A stretch of 64,000 nucleotides of DNA, taken from the NCBI RefSeq assembly GCF_000379765.1, contig NZ_KB903487.1:186001-250000 (forward strand), in the 5' to 3' direction. This stretch comes from Flexithrix dorotheae DSM 6795 (lineage in GTDB: Bacteria; Bacteroidota; Bacteroidia; Cytophagales; Flammeovirgaceae). A program made the position numbers and the translations under genes. This document shows, piece by piece, positions 45,860 to 53,439 of this stretch (the first letter of the stretch is position 1; each line of letters starts with the position of its first letter). The notes beneath the pieces were generated by a model, which made no database searches, was not told the DNA's origin, and saw only the letters and a list, made by a program, of their open reading frames with translations.

Positions 45860-47449
45860 ATGAAAAATAGAAAATATCCCTTGCTGATAAAAATATGGCC
45901 TTTCAAAATTTTTATTTTGGGTTTAATGGCTGCAATTTCCTTTCTTCCAGGTTGCGATCTGGGGGATTTTGAACCCTTTAATTTCTTTGAAAGAGAAGCC
46001 CTTCAGGATAGCACTGTAAGTCTGAAGCCTGGTGATGCCGGAGCATGCGGAATTTCTTACATAGTCAGTGGAGAGAGAATTGCAGAAGCTGAAGGGGGAT
46101 ATAGAATAAAAGGAAGTGTTTATTTTGATTTGGGTGGCGATCCGCTTTATTTCACTAACGGGGAATTTTTTGCTGCTGCCAATGATGAAGGAAGTTTGCT
46201 GACTTTATCCGGATATGGACTGGCGAGATTTCCAGACATTGGGATTTTTGAAAATGGCGTGATGGAAAAGGACTTTGGGGCGAGTTATCAGATGAATAAA
46301 GGCAGTATCCTGAATGAAAATGAACTCCCGCTGGAGGAGGATGTCTGTTATGTTTATGGGGAAGTAGATAATGATATTGCTCTTTTAAAAACACAGGAAG
46401 GTACTTTCGAATTTTCCGAGTTTTTTCTTGATCCTACCGATCCTTTTGTTTTGTTCAATGGGAATCTGAATTTAAGAAAAACGATTATTGAAAACAGCTG
46501 GATTGGTATTTCCTACACTGGGCAAATTGAATTTGTACCAGAACAGGGAATTCCCGACCTTCCAATTGAACCGTTTAAAGGACATATTTTTACAAGAGGG
46601 GAAATCCCTTTTGAAGTAAATAATGTCCCGATCATTAGTAATGGAGATAATGTGATTAATGCCGCTCCGGGAATTGATGATGATCCTCTGTTGTTTTTTG
46701 ATGGTTTAACCGAAAATTTGGAGCAGGGTACTAATGGGAATTTATTGATAGGGTACAAAATATTAGATATTCTACTTGCTGAACATTCCTATTACCAGGA
46801 CCGGGATACCTTAATCCGGTCAGTTGAATTTATAAACCTGACAAACTCTACTTCCTATTGGGAAATTAATGATAATGTGGAAACTTATTATTTTCTGGGG
46901 AGTCAGAACGATACAACCGATTTTTATAAAGAAGCACTTCCAGGACATCCTGCATTCGAATATTTATCATTACAAGAACAAGGTCAGGCATTTGTGTACG
47001 GGATTTATGGCAATAACATCAACACCATGCAATATAATATTGTAGGAAATGCCCAGCTCACTCTCGAAGATTTCTCAGACATTTTTTATACGGATGCCAT
47101 TCTGACAATTGATGCAGAAAAAGTTTCATTTTCTGGTATTTACGAAACTGTTTTTAAATACATTCCAAGTATGGAATTGCAAGGAGTGATTTTAGACAAT
47201 GGAGATTTCAATTTTTCAGGGCAGGCCATTGCAGCTATAAATTATGATGGTACTACACTTCCTACCACATTTTACATTTCTCAAAAAGTAATTGATGGCG
47301 TTCCTGATTTTACCATAAGCGCAGAGGCTGAGCAGTGTAATGGCGGAAATTGTGTCCAAATTCCAGTTGAGGTAAATGTAAACCACGGCAACCTTACAGT
47401 AGAGTTGTGCATCAATATTCCGGGTAGGGGAAATGTATGCATCAATTAA
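45860..47449 (+). CDS. large lipoprotein, unknown function
   Basis: A 529-residue protein with a signal peptide ending in a lipobox-like FLPGC, so probably lipid-anchored at the envelope. The mature region is acidic and beta-rich, with motifs such as GGYRIKGSVYFDLGGDPLYFTNGEFFAA and a similar later strand pattern (DAILTIDAEKVSFSGIYETVF). Two close cysteine pairs, VCYVYG and EQCNGGNCVQI with CINIPGRGNVCIN, may form disulfides near the C-terminus. No conserved domain is recognised. It follows the exported 44926 gene on the same strand. Confidence 0.6.
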   Translation: MKNRKYPLLIKIWPFKIFILGLMAAISFLPGCDLGDFEPFNFFEREALQDSTVSLKPGDAGACGISYIVSGERIAEAEGGYRIKGSVYFDLGGDPLYFTNGEFFAAANDEGSLLTLSGYGLARFPDIGIFENGVMEKDFGASYQMNKGSILNENELPLEEDVCYVYGEVDNDIALLKTQEGTFEFSEFFLDPTDPFVLFNGNLNLRKTIIENSWIGISYTGQIEFVPEQGIPDLPIEPFKGHIFTRGEIPFEVNNVPIISNGDNVINAAPGIDDDPLLFFDGLTENLEQGTNGNLLIGYKILDILLAEHSYYQDRDTLIRSVEFINLTNSTSYWEINDNVETYYFLGSQNDTTDFYKEALPGHPAFEYLSLQEQGQAFVYGIYGNNINTMQYNIVGNAQLTLEDFSDIFYTDAILTIDAEKVSFSGIYETVFKYIPSMELQGVILDNGDFNFSGQAIAAINYDGTTLPTTFYISQKVIDGVPDFTISAEAEQCNGGNCVQIPVEVNVNHGNLTVELCINIPGRGNVCIN

Positions 47450-47575
47450 TTTTCTAAAATTTCATGTGAGCTGAGGTTCTTGAATTGAGGATTTACCACT
47501 CAAAGAAATAAGCCTGAATTACTTCTTCATCAAAAAGTACTTGTATATCCTTATGTGGGTTAATAATCAATTAAT

Positions 47576-47583
47576 TAACTTTG
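47576..47583 (+). promoter_or_regulatory. candidate -7 box for nusB block
   Basis: TAACTTTG matches TAnnTTTG exactly and is followed by CA as in many Bacteroidota promoters. The start would fall near 47590, only about 16 nt before the nusB ATG. No clear -33 element is present. Confidence 0.45.
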
Positions 47584-47605
47584 CACCTGGAAAAAAAACA
47601 AGACA

Positions 47606-48724
47606 ATGATTAACAGGAGGATTTTGAGAATTAAGGCAATGCAAAGTATCTATGCCTTTAAGCAAAATGAAGAGTCCGATTTTAATTTATCTATAGATAA
47701 AATAAAAAGTGATTTCAGGGATGAACTGAATATTAAAGGAAAAGTCGAAGCTGAAAATATCAAAGAAAAGGAATTGTTTTCGATTGAATCCTTTAGGAAA
47801 ATTATAAATGAACATGCTGCTATTACCGATGTAGTAGAAGAGGATAATAAATCCTATAAAATCATTGAAAGTGCTGTTTTCAGTTATAAGGAAAAGAGAA
47901 AGGAAGATTATCGGACCAATAAGCTGAAAATGCTGGCAGAGGCAGAGGGAATTTATAAGACTTATCTGGAAATTATTGAAATTCTGATAAAGTTTGGGGA
48001 GGAAGATGAAAATTTTGGGTTGGCTTTTAACAGGGTTTTAAAATGTTTAAGGTCAAATTATCAGCTTTCTAAAATAATTGAAGAAAAAAGTATCAGGTGG
48101 GAAACTGGTCAGGTAAGAAGTTGGTTAAAGTTATTAAAAAAGGAAGAGGAATTTTATCCTAAACCAGGAACTGAATTTGAGGATTTTGAAAGTGAAAGGG
48201 CTCAGTTCAGATTAGTTGTTCGTGATTTTCTTTTTAAAAATGAGGTGGTAATTTCCCATTTCGAGGAAGACGACCTGAACTGGTCTGAAAATAAATCAAT
48301 ATTGAGGAGTATGGTCATTAATACCATCCGGGAATTGGATGAAGAAGACTTTGAAGATGCTCCTTTATATTTACTTTCAAAAAATTGGGAGGAGGATAAA
48401 GTATTTTTCCAACAACTTTACGAATTTTATGTGGCCGGAGAAGTTGAATATGAAAAATACATTGAAGAAAAATCAAAAAAATGGTCTGTTGATCGGATTG
48501 CTGCAGTTGATAAAATTTTGATAAAACTGGCCATTTGCGAAATGATTAATTTCCCGAATATTCCTGTGAAAGTTTCTATAAATGAATATATTGAGGTGGC
48601 GAAAAATTACAGTACGCCAAAAAGTGCAATATATATTAATGGAATGCTGGATGAGATTTCCAAGAAATTACAGGACCTTGGAAAAATCAGAAAATCAGGC
48701 AGGGGATTGATAGATAATAAATAG
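47606..48724 (+). CDS. nusB: transcription antitermination factor NusB (long form)
   Basis: RNA-binding factor that joins NusE on boxA for rRNA antitermination. The NusB helical domain occupies about residues 225-365. It has SILRSMVINTIRELDEED and WSVDRIAAVDKILIKLAICEM, followed by PVKVSINEYIEVAKNYSTPKSAIYINGMLDEI. At 372 residues it is far longer than the roughly 140-residue E. coli protein. The extra N-terminal 220 residues are charged and helical, as is usual for Bacteroidota NusB. It opens a six-gene run ending with coaE. Confidence 0.93.
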   Translation: MINRRILRIKAMQSIYAFKQNEESDFNLSIDKIKSDFRDELNIKGKVEAENIKEKELFSIESFRKIINEHAAITDVVEEDNKSYKIIESAVFSYKEKRKEDYRTNKLKMLAEAEGIYKTYLEIIEILIKFGEEDENFGLAFNRVLKCLRSNYQLSKIIEEKSIRWETGQVRSWLKLLKKEEEFYPKPGTEFEDFESERAQFRLVVRDFLFKNEVVISHFEEDDLNWSENKSILRSMVINTIRELDEEDFEDAPLYLLSKNWEEDKVFFQQLYEFYVAGEVEYEKYIEEKSKKWSVDRIAAVDKILIKLAICEMINFPNIPVKVSINEYIEVAKNYSTPKSAIYINGMLDEISKKLQDLGKIRKSGRGLIDNK

Positions 48725-48796
48725 GAAAAAGAAGCAGTAGGAAATTGCTTTTCAATGAAACTTATAAATAGTAAAAACTAAAAAGATAAAAAAATT

Positions 48797-49108
48797 ATGG
48801 CAAAAGGAAACGGAAGCGGATTCTTCGTGTTTTTAACCGGAGCTCTGGTTGGAGGGATTTTAGGTGTTTTATACGCTCCGGATAAGGGCGAAAATACCAG
48901 AGACAAATTAAATTTTCAGTTGGACAAATATGCTGAAAAACTGCAAAAAATTATTGATGAATTAATTGAAGGCAAGGACTTTACGGTAAGTGAAGCGAAA
49001 TCGGAAGGAGAAAGGGTGATTTTGGACGCAATAAAAGAAGCTGAAAAATTGAAAAGCGAGGTGGAAGCTTTAAAAAGTAAAATCGCTCCTAAAGCCGAAT
49101 CTAATTAA
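48797..49108 (+). CDS. YtxH domain protein
   Basis: A 103-residue protein of the YtxH family, small membrane-linked proteins related to general stress proteins. One helix at about 8-26 (FFVFLTGALVGGILGVLYAP) is followed by the family's APDKGENTRDKL. The rest is amphipathic helix rich in Lys and Glu (about 35-100). It lies 72 nt after nusB in the conserved block and ahead of a terminator, so its level may differ from the distal genes. The precise role is unknown. Confidence 0.82.
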   Translation: MAKGNGSGFFVFLTGALVGGILGVLYAPDKGENTRDKLNFQLDKYAEKLQKIIDELIEGKDFTVSEAKSEGERVILDAIKEAEKLKSEVEALKSKIAPKAESN

Positions 49109-49158
49109 TCGTTACTTTCCTTTTGGAAAGGATTAATTTCTATTGAAATTTTTTGTAG

Positions 49159-49192
49159 AACTGCTTTGGTTATGGAGAAAAGCAGTTTTTTT
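49159..49192 (+). terminator. intrinsic terminator after ytxH-type gene
   Basis: AACTGCTTT at 49159-49167 pairs with AAAGCAGTT at 49179-49187 around an 11-nt loop, followed by a run of T. It lies 50 nt after the stop codon. Confidence 0.8.
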
Positions 49193-49317
49193 AATCTGTG
49201 GATATAAAGTGATTCACCATAATTAGTAGTTTTTTACAGGCCTTAATTAATAAGTTCATACTTTCAGAAAGTTGAGCTTATGTATTAATTAATTTTTTTA
49301 TAAAAAAGTTAGAAACA

Positions 49318-49812
49318 ATGAAAAATAAGCTTATTTCATTAATAATTGCTCAAATATTCCTGCTAGGGTTATTAAGTTGTAATAATCAAAAATCTTCAGA
49401 TTCAACTTCGGGAGAAGCTTCAAAAAGCGAAGTGGTGCCTGTAAAATCTGAAAAAGCTGCAGAACCAGTGGGAACAGCCGCTTTTAAATTTGAAGAGACT
49501 GAATTTGATTTCGGGAAAATTAATAAAGGGGATGTGGTAAAACATGCTTTCAAATTTGAAAATGTGGGTGATGCACCACTAATTATTTCAAATATTCAGA
49601 CTACATGCGGCTGTACAACTCCTCAATACACTAAGGACCCAATAGCTCCGGGGAAATCAGGAGAAATATTAGTTCAGTTTAATAGTGCTGGAAAATCGGG
49701 TAATATTGTAAAACCTGTTACAATTCATGCGAATATTGAGGGTGGACAAACTGTAATTAAAATTAAAACAGTAATTAATGAGGAAATAGAAGGTCCATTT
49801 AAAGAGCAGTAA
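49318..49812 (+). CDS. DUF1573 domain lipoprotein
   Basis: A 164-residue protein with a signal peptide and lipobox GLLSC. After a Ser/Lys/Glu-rich linker, residues about 55-155 form a DUF1573 Ig-like domain. It reads ETEFDFGKINKGDVVKHAFKF, NVGDAPLIISNIQTTCGCTTPQY, APGKSGEILVQFNSAGKSG. The TTCGCTTP motif is the family hallmark. Such proteins are abundant in Bacteroidota envelopes and functionally vague. It lies 97 nt ahead of yajC in the conserved block. Confidence 0.88.
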   Translation: MKNKLISLIIAQIFLLGLLSCNNQKSSDSTSGEASKSEVVPVKSEKAAEPVGTAAFKFEETEFDFGKINKGDVVKHAFKFENVGDAPLIISNIQTTCGCTTPQYTKDPIAPGKSGEILVQFNSAGKSGNIVKPVTIHANIEGGQTVIKIKTVINEEIEGPFKEQ

Positions 49813-49850
49813 TAAATTGTGCTTTTATTTTTATCATTTTTGTAAGATGA

Positions 49851-49858
49851 TATCTTTG
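49851..49858 (+). promoter_or_regulatory. candidate -7 box for yajC
   Basis: TATCTTTG matches TAnnTTTG exactly. Transcription would start near 49865 with a leader of about 45 nt before the yajC ATG. Confidence 0.45.
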
Positions 49859-49909
49859 TGTCCTTTGTCAATTACCCTTTTAATTATTGAATAATAACTA
49901 AATAAGTTA

Positions 49910-50230
49910 ATGGAGTTAATAAGTATATTTTTGCAGGCTGGTGGTGCTGGTGGGCAGCAATGGATGCAATTTGTTTTTATTGGTGGAATGGTGCTGATCT
50001 TTTATTTTTTTATGATCCGTCCTCAACAACAAAAGCAAAAGAAACAGAAAGAATTTGCAGAATCAATTAAAAAAGGAGATCAGGTAGTTACCATGGGTGG
50101 AATTCATGGCAAAGTGGCCTCTGTGGAAGGAAACATGGTTTATGTGGAAGTAGACAGAGGAGTAAAACTTAAACTTGATAAGAACTTTCTTTCATTTGAG
50201 CATTCAAATGTTGTCGCACCCAAAAAATAA
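49910..50230 (+). CDS. yajC: preprotein translocase subunit YajC
   Basis: Accessory subunit of the Sec translocon, joining SecDF at the inner membrane. One helix (about 20-40, FVFIGGMVLIFYFFMIRP) is followed by the diagnostic RPQQQKQKKQKEF and a small beta domain (KGDQVVTMGGIHGKVASVEGNMVYVEVDRGVKLKL). At 106 residues the length is usual. A hairpin follows between this gene and the YbbR-like gene. Confidence 0.93.
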   Translation: MELISIFLQAGGAGGQQWMQFVFIGGMVLIFYFFMIRPQQQKQKKQKEFAESIKKGDQVVTMGGIHGKVASVEGNMVYVEVDRGVKLKLDKNFLSFEHSNVVAPKK

Positions 50231-50244
50231 ATTGGCTGGAATGA

Positions 50245-50270
50245 GAGACTGAAACAGATTTTTCAGTCTC
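50245..50270 (+). terminator. hairpin after yajC
   Basis: GAGACTGAAA at 50245-50254 pairs perfectly with TTTCAGTCTC at 50261-50270 around a 6-nt loop. The following TGTTCTCTTC is only partly T rich, so this may be a weak terminator or a processing site. Confidence 0.5.
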
Positions 50271-50411
50271 TGTTCTCTTCAAATATTTTTTAGCAACACG
50301 AATATTTTCTGAGATGATCTATCTCAAATGAAAATAAATCAATTAGACCAAGCAAAATTTTTTGTTATTGACTTATTCATTCCAAACCTAAAGTCATTTT
50401 TCCCCTGAATT

Positions 50412-51404
50412 TTGAACCAGAAAATAAAAGATATTTCGGAAACACTAAAACTTGAGGAAATCACCATAGTCCTTAAAAGGGTTTTTTCTGATTTGAAGGG
50501 CTGGGATTGGAAAATTATTATCATTTGTTTTACTACTGCTTTTATTTTTTGGGTTTTCAATGCGCTTAATGCAGAACAAACCTCAAATTTCAGTTTCCCT
50601 GTAAAATTCGTTTACAGTGGTGAACAAATTATTACTATACAGGAACCTCCTTCTGATATCCAGATAAACGTTACTGGAAATGGCTGGAATTTATTCAAAA
50701 AAAGTTTTGAAATAAGTAGCTCCCCTTTAGTAATTAGAATTGATAATCCAGTTAATTCAAACTTTGTAGCCACCAGAAGTTTACTGCCTGAAATAACCGA
50801 CCGACTCAAGGAAATACAGGTAAACTTTATTCAGGATGATTCCCTGTTTTTTAAATTTGATACGCTTTCCAGTAAATTGGTTTATATAAAGGTAGATACT
50901 ACGCAAATTACCCTGGCTGACCGATATAAAATTACCTCTCCTATTTTTGTAGAGCCTAAAAGGTTTAACCTGGTTGGGGCTTCATCTTTTGTGGGTGAAT
51001 TTCAGGATACTTTCACCATAAAACTGGAAGAAAGCAATATTGATGAAGATTTTGATCAAAACCTCCCTATCGAAATTGAAAGTGAGTTGATCAATGCGGA
51101 CCTGGAAGAGGTAAAAGTGAAGTTTTTTGTTACGCAATTCGAAAGAAGAAAAATTAATGTGAGTCTGGAATTAATCAATTTTCCTGAAGATTCGGTAGTT
51201 TCTATTCAACCCGGAACAGCTGTAGTTAATTATTCGATTGCTGCAGATGAACAATTTATGCCTCAGGATTCCCTCAATGTAATCCTGGATTATAAACAGC
51301 TGAACAGGTTGGATTCCTCTGTTTGTCCCACAGTAGTTACACCCGATTATTTCTCAGATGTTGAATTGCAGCCCGCAGAATTTAAAGTGACCATTGAAGA
51401 ATAA
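50412..51404 (+). CDS. YbbR-like domain protein
   Basis: A 330-residue single-pass membrane protein with extracytoplasmic YbbR-like repeats. In Firmicutes such repeats (CdaR) regulate the diadenylate cyclase CdaA. No cyclase gene is adjacent here, so that role is untested. Translation starts at TTG because no in-frame ATG lies before the membrane helix (about 35-55, WKIIIICFTTAFIFWVFNAL). The repeats include FPVKFVYSGEQIITIQEPPSDIQINVTG and YKITSPIFVEPKRFNLVGAS. The coaE start overlaps its 3' end by 11 bp. Confidence 0.82.
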   Translation: MNQKIKDISETLKLEEITIVLKRVFSDLKGWDWKIIIICFTTAFIFWVFNALNAEQTSNFSFPVKFVYSGEQIITIQEPPSDIQINVTGNGWNLFKKSFEISSSPLVIRIDNPVNSNFVATRSLLPEITDRLKEIQVNFIQDDSLFFKFDTLSSKLVYIKVDTTQITLADRYKITSPIFVEPKRFNLVGASSFVGEFQDTFTIKLEESNIDEDFDQNLPIEIESELINADLEEVKVKFFVTQFERRKINVSLELINFPEDSVVSIQPGTAVVNYSIAADEQFMPQDSLNVILDYKQLNRLDSSVCPTVVTPDYFSDVELQPAEFKVTIEE

Positions 51405-51993
51405 ACCAAAATTAATCGGAATAACCGGAGGAATCGGCTCCGGAAAAAGCCTTGTTTGCAAGGTCTTCTCTACTCTTGGTATTCCTATTTATTATGCAGA
51501 TGATCGGGCAAAATATCTGATGGCTTTTAACGAGGATTTACAAGGGGAAATCAAAAAAGCTTTTGGGGAAAAATCATATCTGGCTCCCCATAAAATAAAC
51601 CGGGATTTTCTAGCCGCTGAAGTTTTTAACAATTCAGAAAAGCTAAAAAAACTAAATAGCCTGGTCCATCCTGCGGTTGGAAAAGATTTCCAAACATGGA
51701 CAAACATGTACAAGGAAAATCCCTACGTGATAAAGGAAGCTGCTCTATTGTTTGAATCAGGTTCCTATATATCTCTGGATAAAATAATAACAGTATTTGC
51801 TTCTGAAACTACCAGGATAAAGAGAGTTCAGAAAAGAGATTCTTTTAGATCGGAGGATGAGATTAAATCCATAATAGCAAAACAATTCCCAGAAAAGGAG
51901 AGACAAAAGCTTGCTGATTTTGTAATTGATAATGATGGAGGGCAATTAATTCTTCCACAATTGCTAAAAATCCATCAGCAACTGAAAGGTTAA
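51394..51993 (+). CDS. coaE: dephospho-CoA kinase
   Basis: Catalyses the last step of coenzyme A synthesis, phosphorylating dephospho-CoA at the ribose 3'-OH. The P-loop GITGGIGSGKS is at 9-19, followed by YYADDRAK, INRDFLAAEVF and the NSLVHPAV segment typical of the family. At 199 residues the length is standard. It starts at TTG within the end of the YbbR-like gene (11-bp overlap), an arrangement shared by many Bacteroidota genomes. The next clear terminator is about 240 nt downstream. Confidence 0.95.
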   Translation: MKNKPKLIGITGGIGSGKSLVCKVFSTLGIPIYYADDRAKYLMAFNEDLQGEIKKAFGEKSYLAPHKINRDFLAAEVFNNSEKLKKLNSLVHPAVGKDFQTWTNMYKENPYVIKEAALLFESGSYISLDKIITVFASETTRIKRVQKRDSFRSEDEIKSIIAKQFPEKERQKLADFVIDNDGGQLILPQLLKIHQQLKG

Positions 51994-52352
51994 TTTTTCC
52001 CACTTATTTTTAAGCTAAAAGCCTATTGATGCCACTATTTAGCTGAAATATTGCTTCACCATGATTTTTTTGAAATATACAAAAGGAGAAGGTTATTCAC
52101 TTTTGCACAAGAAGTAATCCCAAAGTTTTATTAACTTATTCCGATGATGGTACGGAAATTGGAAACATTATAAATTGTATGAGCTGTAAAGCGACATGCT
52201 TAAGAAGATAATTTTCTAAACGTGGTAAAAGACCTCACATTTTGTGGGGTTTTTTTATTTATTTGAGATTTTAATAGAAAGCGTATTTATCAATCTCAGA
52301 GCATCCTTCCCTTTACCTTGCAAAACAATTCGGGTCAAATTCGGATAAAAAA
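51994..52352. other. 359-bp intergenic region with possible small RNA
   Basis: No protein gene was recognised. CACTTTTG at 52099-52106 is one base off a -7 box, and a terminator stands at 52232-52257. Between them about 150 nt could form an independent small RNA. Very short frames here, such as one beginning MSCKATC, are not convincing. Confidence 0.3.
52227..52257 (+). terminator. intrinsic terminator downstream of coaE
   Basis: ACCTCACA at 52232-52239 pairs with TGTGGGGT at 52243-52250, with one T-G wobble and a 3-nt loop, followed by a long T run. It is more than 230 nt past coaE, which is far for that gene's own terminator. Confidence 0.75.
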
Positions 52353-53114
52353 TCAGTTATTCCATATTTTACTTTCCCTGCTATCATATTTTAGCTTTTC
52401 TATTTTCTTTCTTTTCTTACCTGGCTTTTTATTTAGCCTTCCTTTTTTTCTGGTATTTTTCAGAATAGCATTTCTGTATTTTGCTTTTTCAATAGCATTT
52501 GTCGGACCTCCAGTGTATCGGGCTTTTCGCCTGTCTGATTGCCTTCTTCTTTTTACAGCAATTTCCCCTCTAAACGAACCAATTTTTCGAGAGGAATTTC
52601 TTTTGTTGTTAACTTTTATACTTCCTGCATATCTTTTAATACTTCTGGTAGTGCGTTTGGTATTGCTTTTCCCGACTTTCACATAGCCCTTCTTAAAGTT
52701 ATTTAGCGCCTGCTTTTTGCCTTTTCTTACTTTTACAGCTCCTGAGTATCTGGCAAGGCTCCTGTTTTTGGATTTAGCCTTCTTTTGTTTCGAAAAACCA
52801 CTATATTTTTTGATGGGTGCACTCACGCTTTTGGCTTTTGAGGCCTTTACATTCAGTTTCTTTTCGTTTTTGTAATGACTGGATTTCCCTCTTTTAGATG
52901 AGGAAACATAAAGTGATTTAGGATTCTTGGGAATAGTATTCCTTGGTGTTGAGTTAAGATGTGTGCCTTTCTTTTTTTTAGGTAAAGGCCTTTGGGATTT
53001 TTGTCCCAAAACCATGTTATTGGAAAAAATAAACAGGAAAAGACAAACCACTCCAAAAAATATTCTTCTGTTGCGCAAAATCCTTAATTGATATTTTAGT
53101 TCCCTAAATTCCAA
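52353..53114 (-). CDS. exported, extremely basic repeat protein, unknown function
   Basis: A 253-residue protein with a hydrophobic leader (about 18-38, FFGVVCLFLFIFSNNMVLGQ), probably cleaved. The mature part is dominated by Lys, Arg and Ser with few acidic residues until the end. A short motif repeats four times at roughly 25-35-residue spacing: KKYSGFSK, ARYSGAVKV, KRYAGSIKV and GSFRGEIAV. The pattern (K/R)YxGxhKV suggests short strands with basic faces. The composition suits binding to nucleic acid, LPS or acidic polysaccharide, which is inference. A long opposite-strand frame is a shadow of this gene. Confidence 0.6.
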   Translation of the reverse strand: MEFRELKYQLRILRNRRIFFGVVCLFLFIFSNNMVLGQKSQRPLPKKKKGTHLNSTPRNTIPKNPKSLYVSSSKRGKSSHYKNEKKLNVKASKAKSVSAPIKKYSGFSKQKKAKSKNRSLARYSGAVKVRKGKKQALNNFKKGYVKVGKSNTKRTTRSIKRYAGSIKVNNKRNSSRKIGSFRGEIAVKRRRQSDRRKARYTGGPTNAIEKAKYRNAILKNTRKKGRLNKKPGKKRKKIEKLKYDSRESKIWNN

Positions 53115-53439
53115 TGATTTATCTTTTCTAAAAATTTTAACAAGAAATTAGTTTGAAAACATGAACCATCTGATTCGTAACAATCAGATACTTACAAAAG
53201 TGTCCTTAAAACAAACCAATACCTGTTAGCTATAACTCAATAATTACTTAATTACTATATTTATGCCGAATTGATTTAGGTAAAAATAGAAATAAGTTTA
53301 CTAATTCTTTTGAATTTACCAAAAACCTGTCCCTGATGCCCCGATCACCTATTTATTCACTACAAAATAAAAAAATCCCTCTGTAGAAGAGGGATTTGCA
53401 ATTAACAATTTAGAAAACTGTTTTCTTCCATTTTCATCC
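53115..53439. other. 325-bp intergenic region
   Basis: No gene was recognised between the basic protein and the LysM gene. A perfect hairpin pairs ATCTGATT at 53168-53175 with AATCAGAT at 53182-53189, about 55-75 nt upstream of the basic protein start. It could be an operator or leader structure. The LysM terminator sits at the right. Confidence 0.35.
53371..53399 (-). terminator. intrinsic terminator of LysM gene
   Basis: AAATCCCTC at 53373-53381 pairs with GAGGGATTT at 53389-53397 around a 7-nt loop. On the minus strand a T-rich tail follows. It lies about 43 nt after the stop of the gene ending at 53440. Confidence 0.82.

Noticed and set aside
52180-52212. Tiny frame beginning MSCKATC
   Set aside because: Ten codons without conserved context cannot be supported as a gene.
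52318-52686. Hydrophobic 122-codon plus-strand frame
   Set aside because: It is the antisense shadow of the very basic repeat protein at 52353-53114. Lys/Arg codons read backwards give Phe/Leu/Ser-rich sequence.
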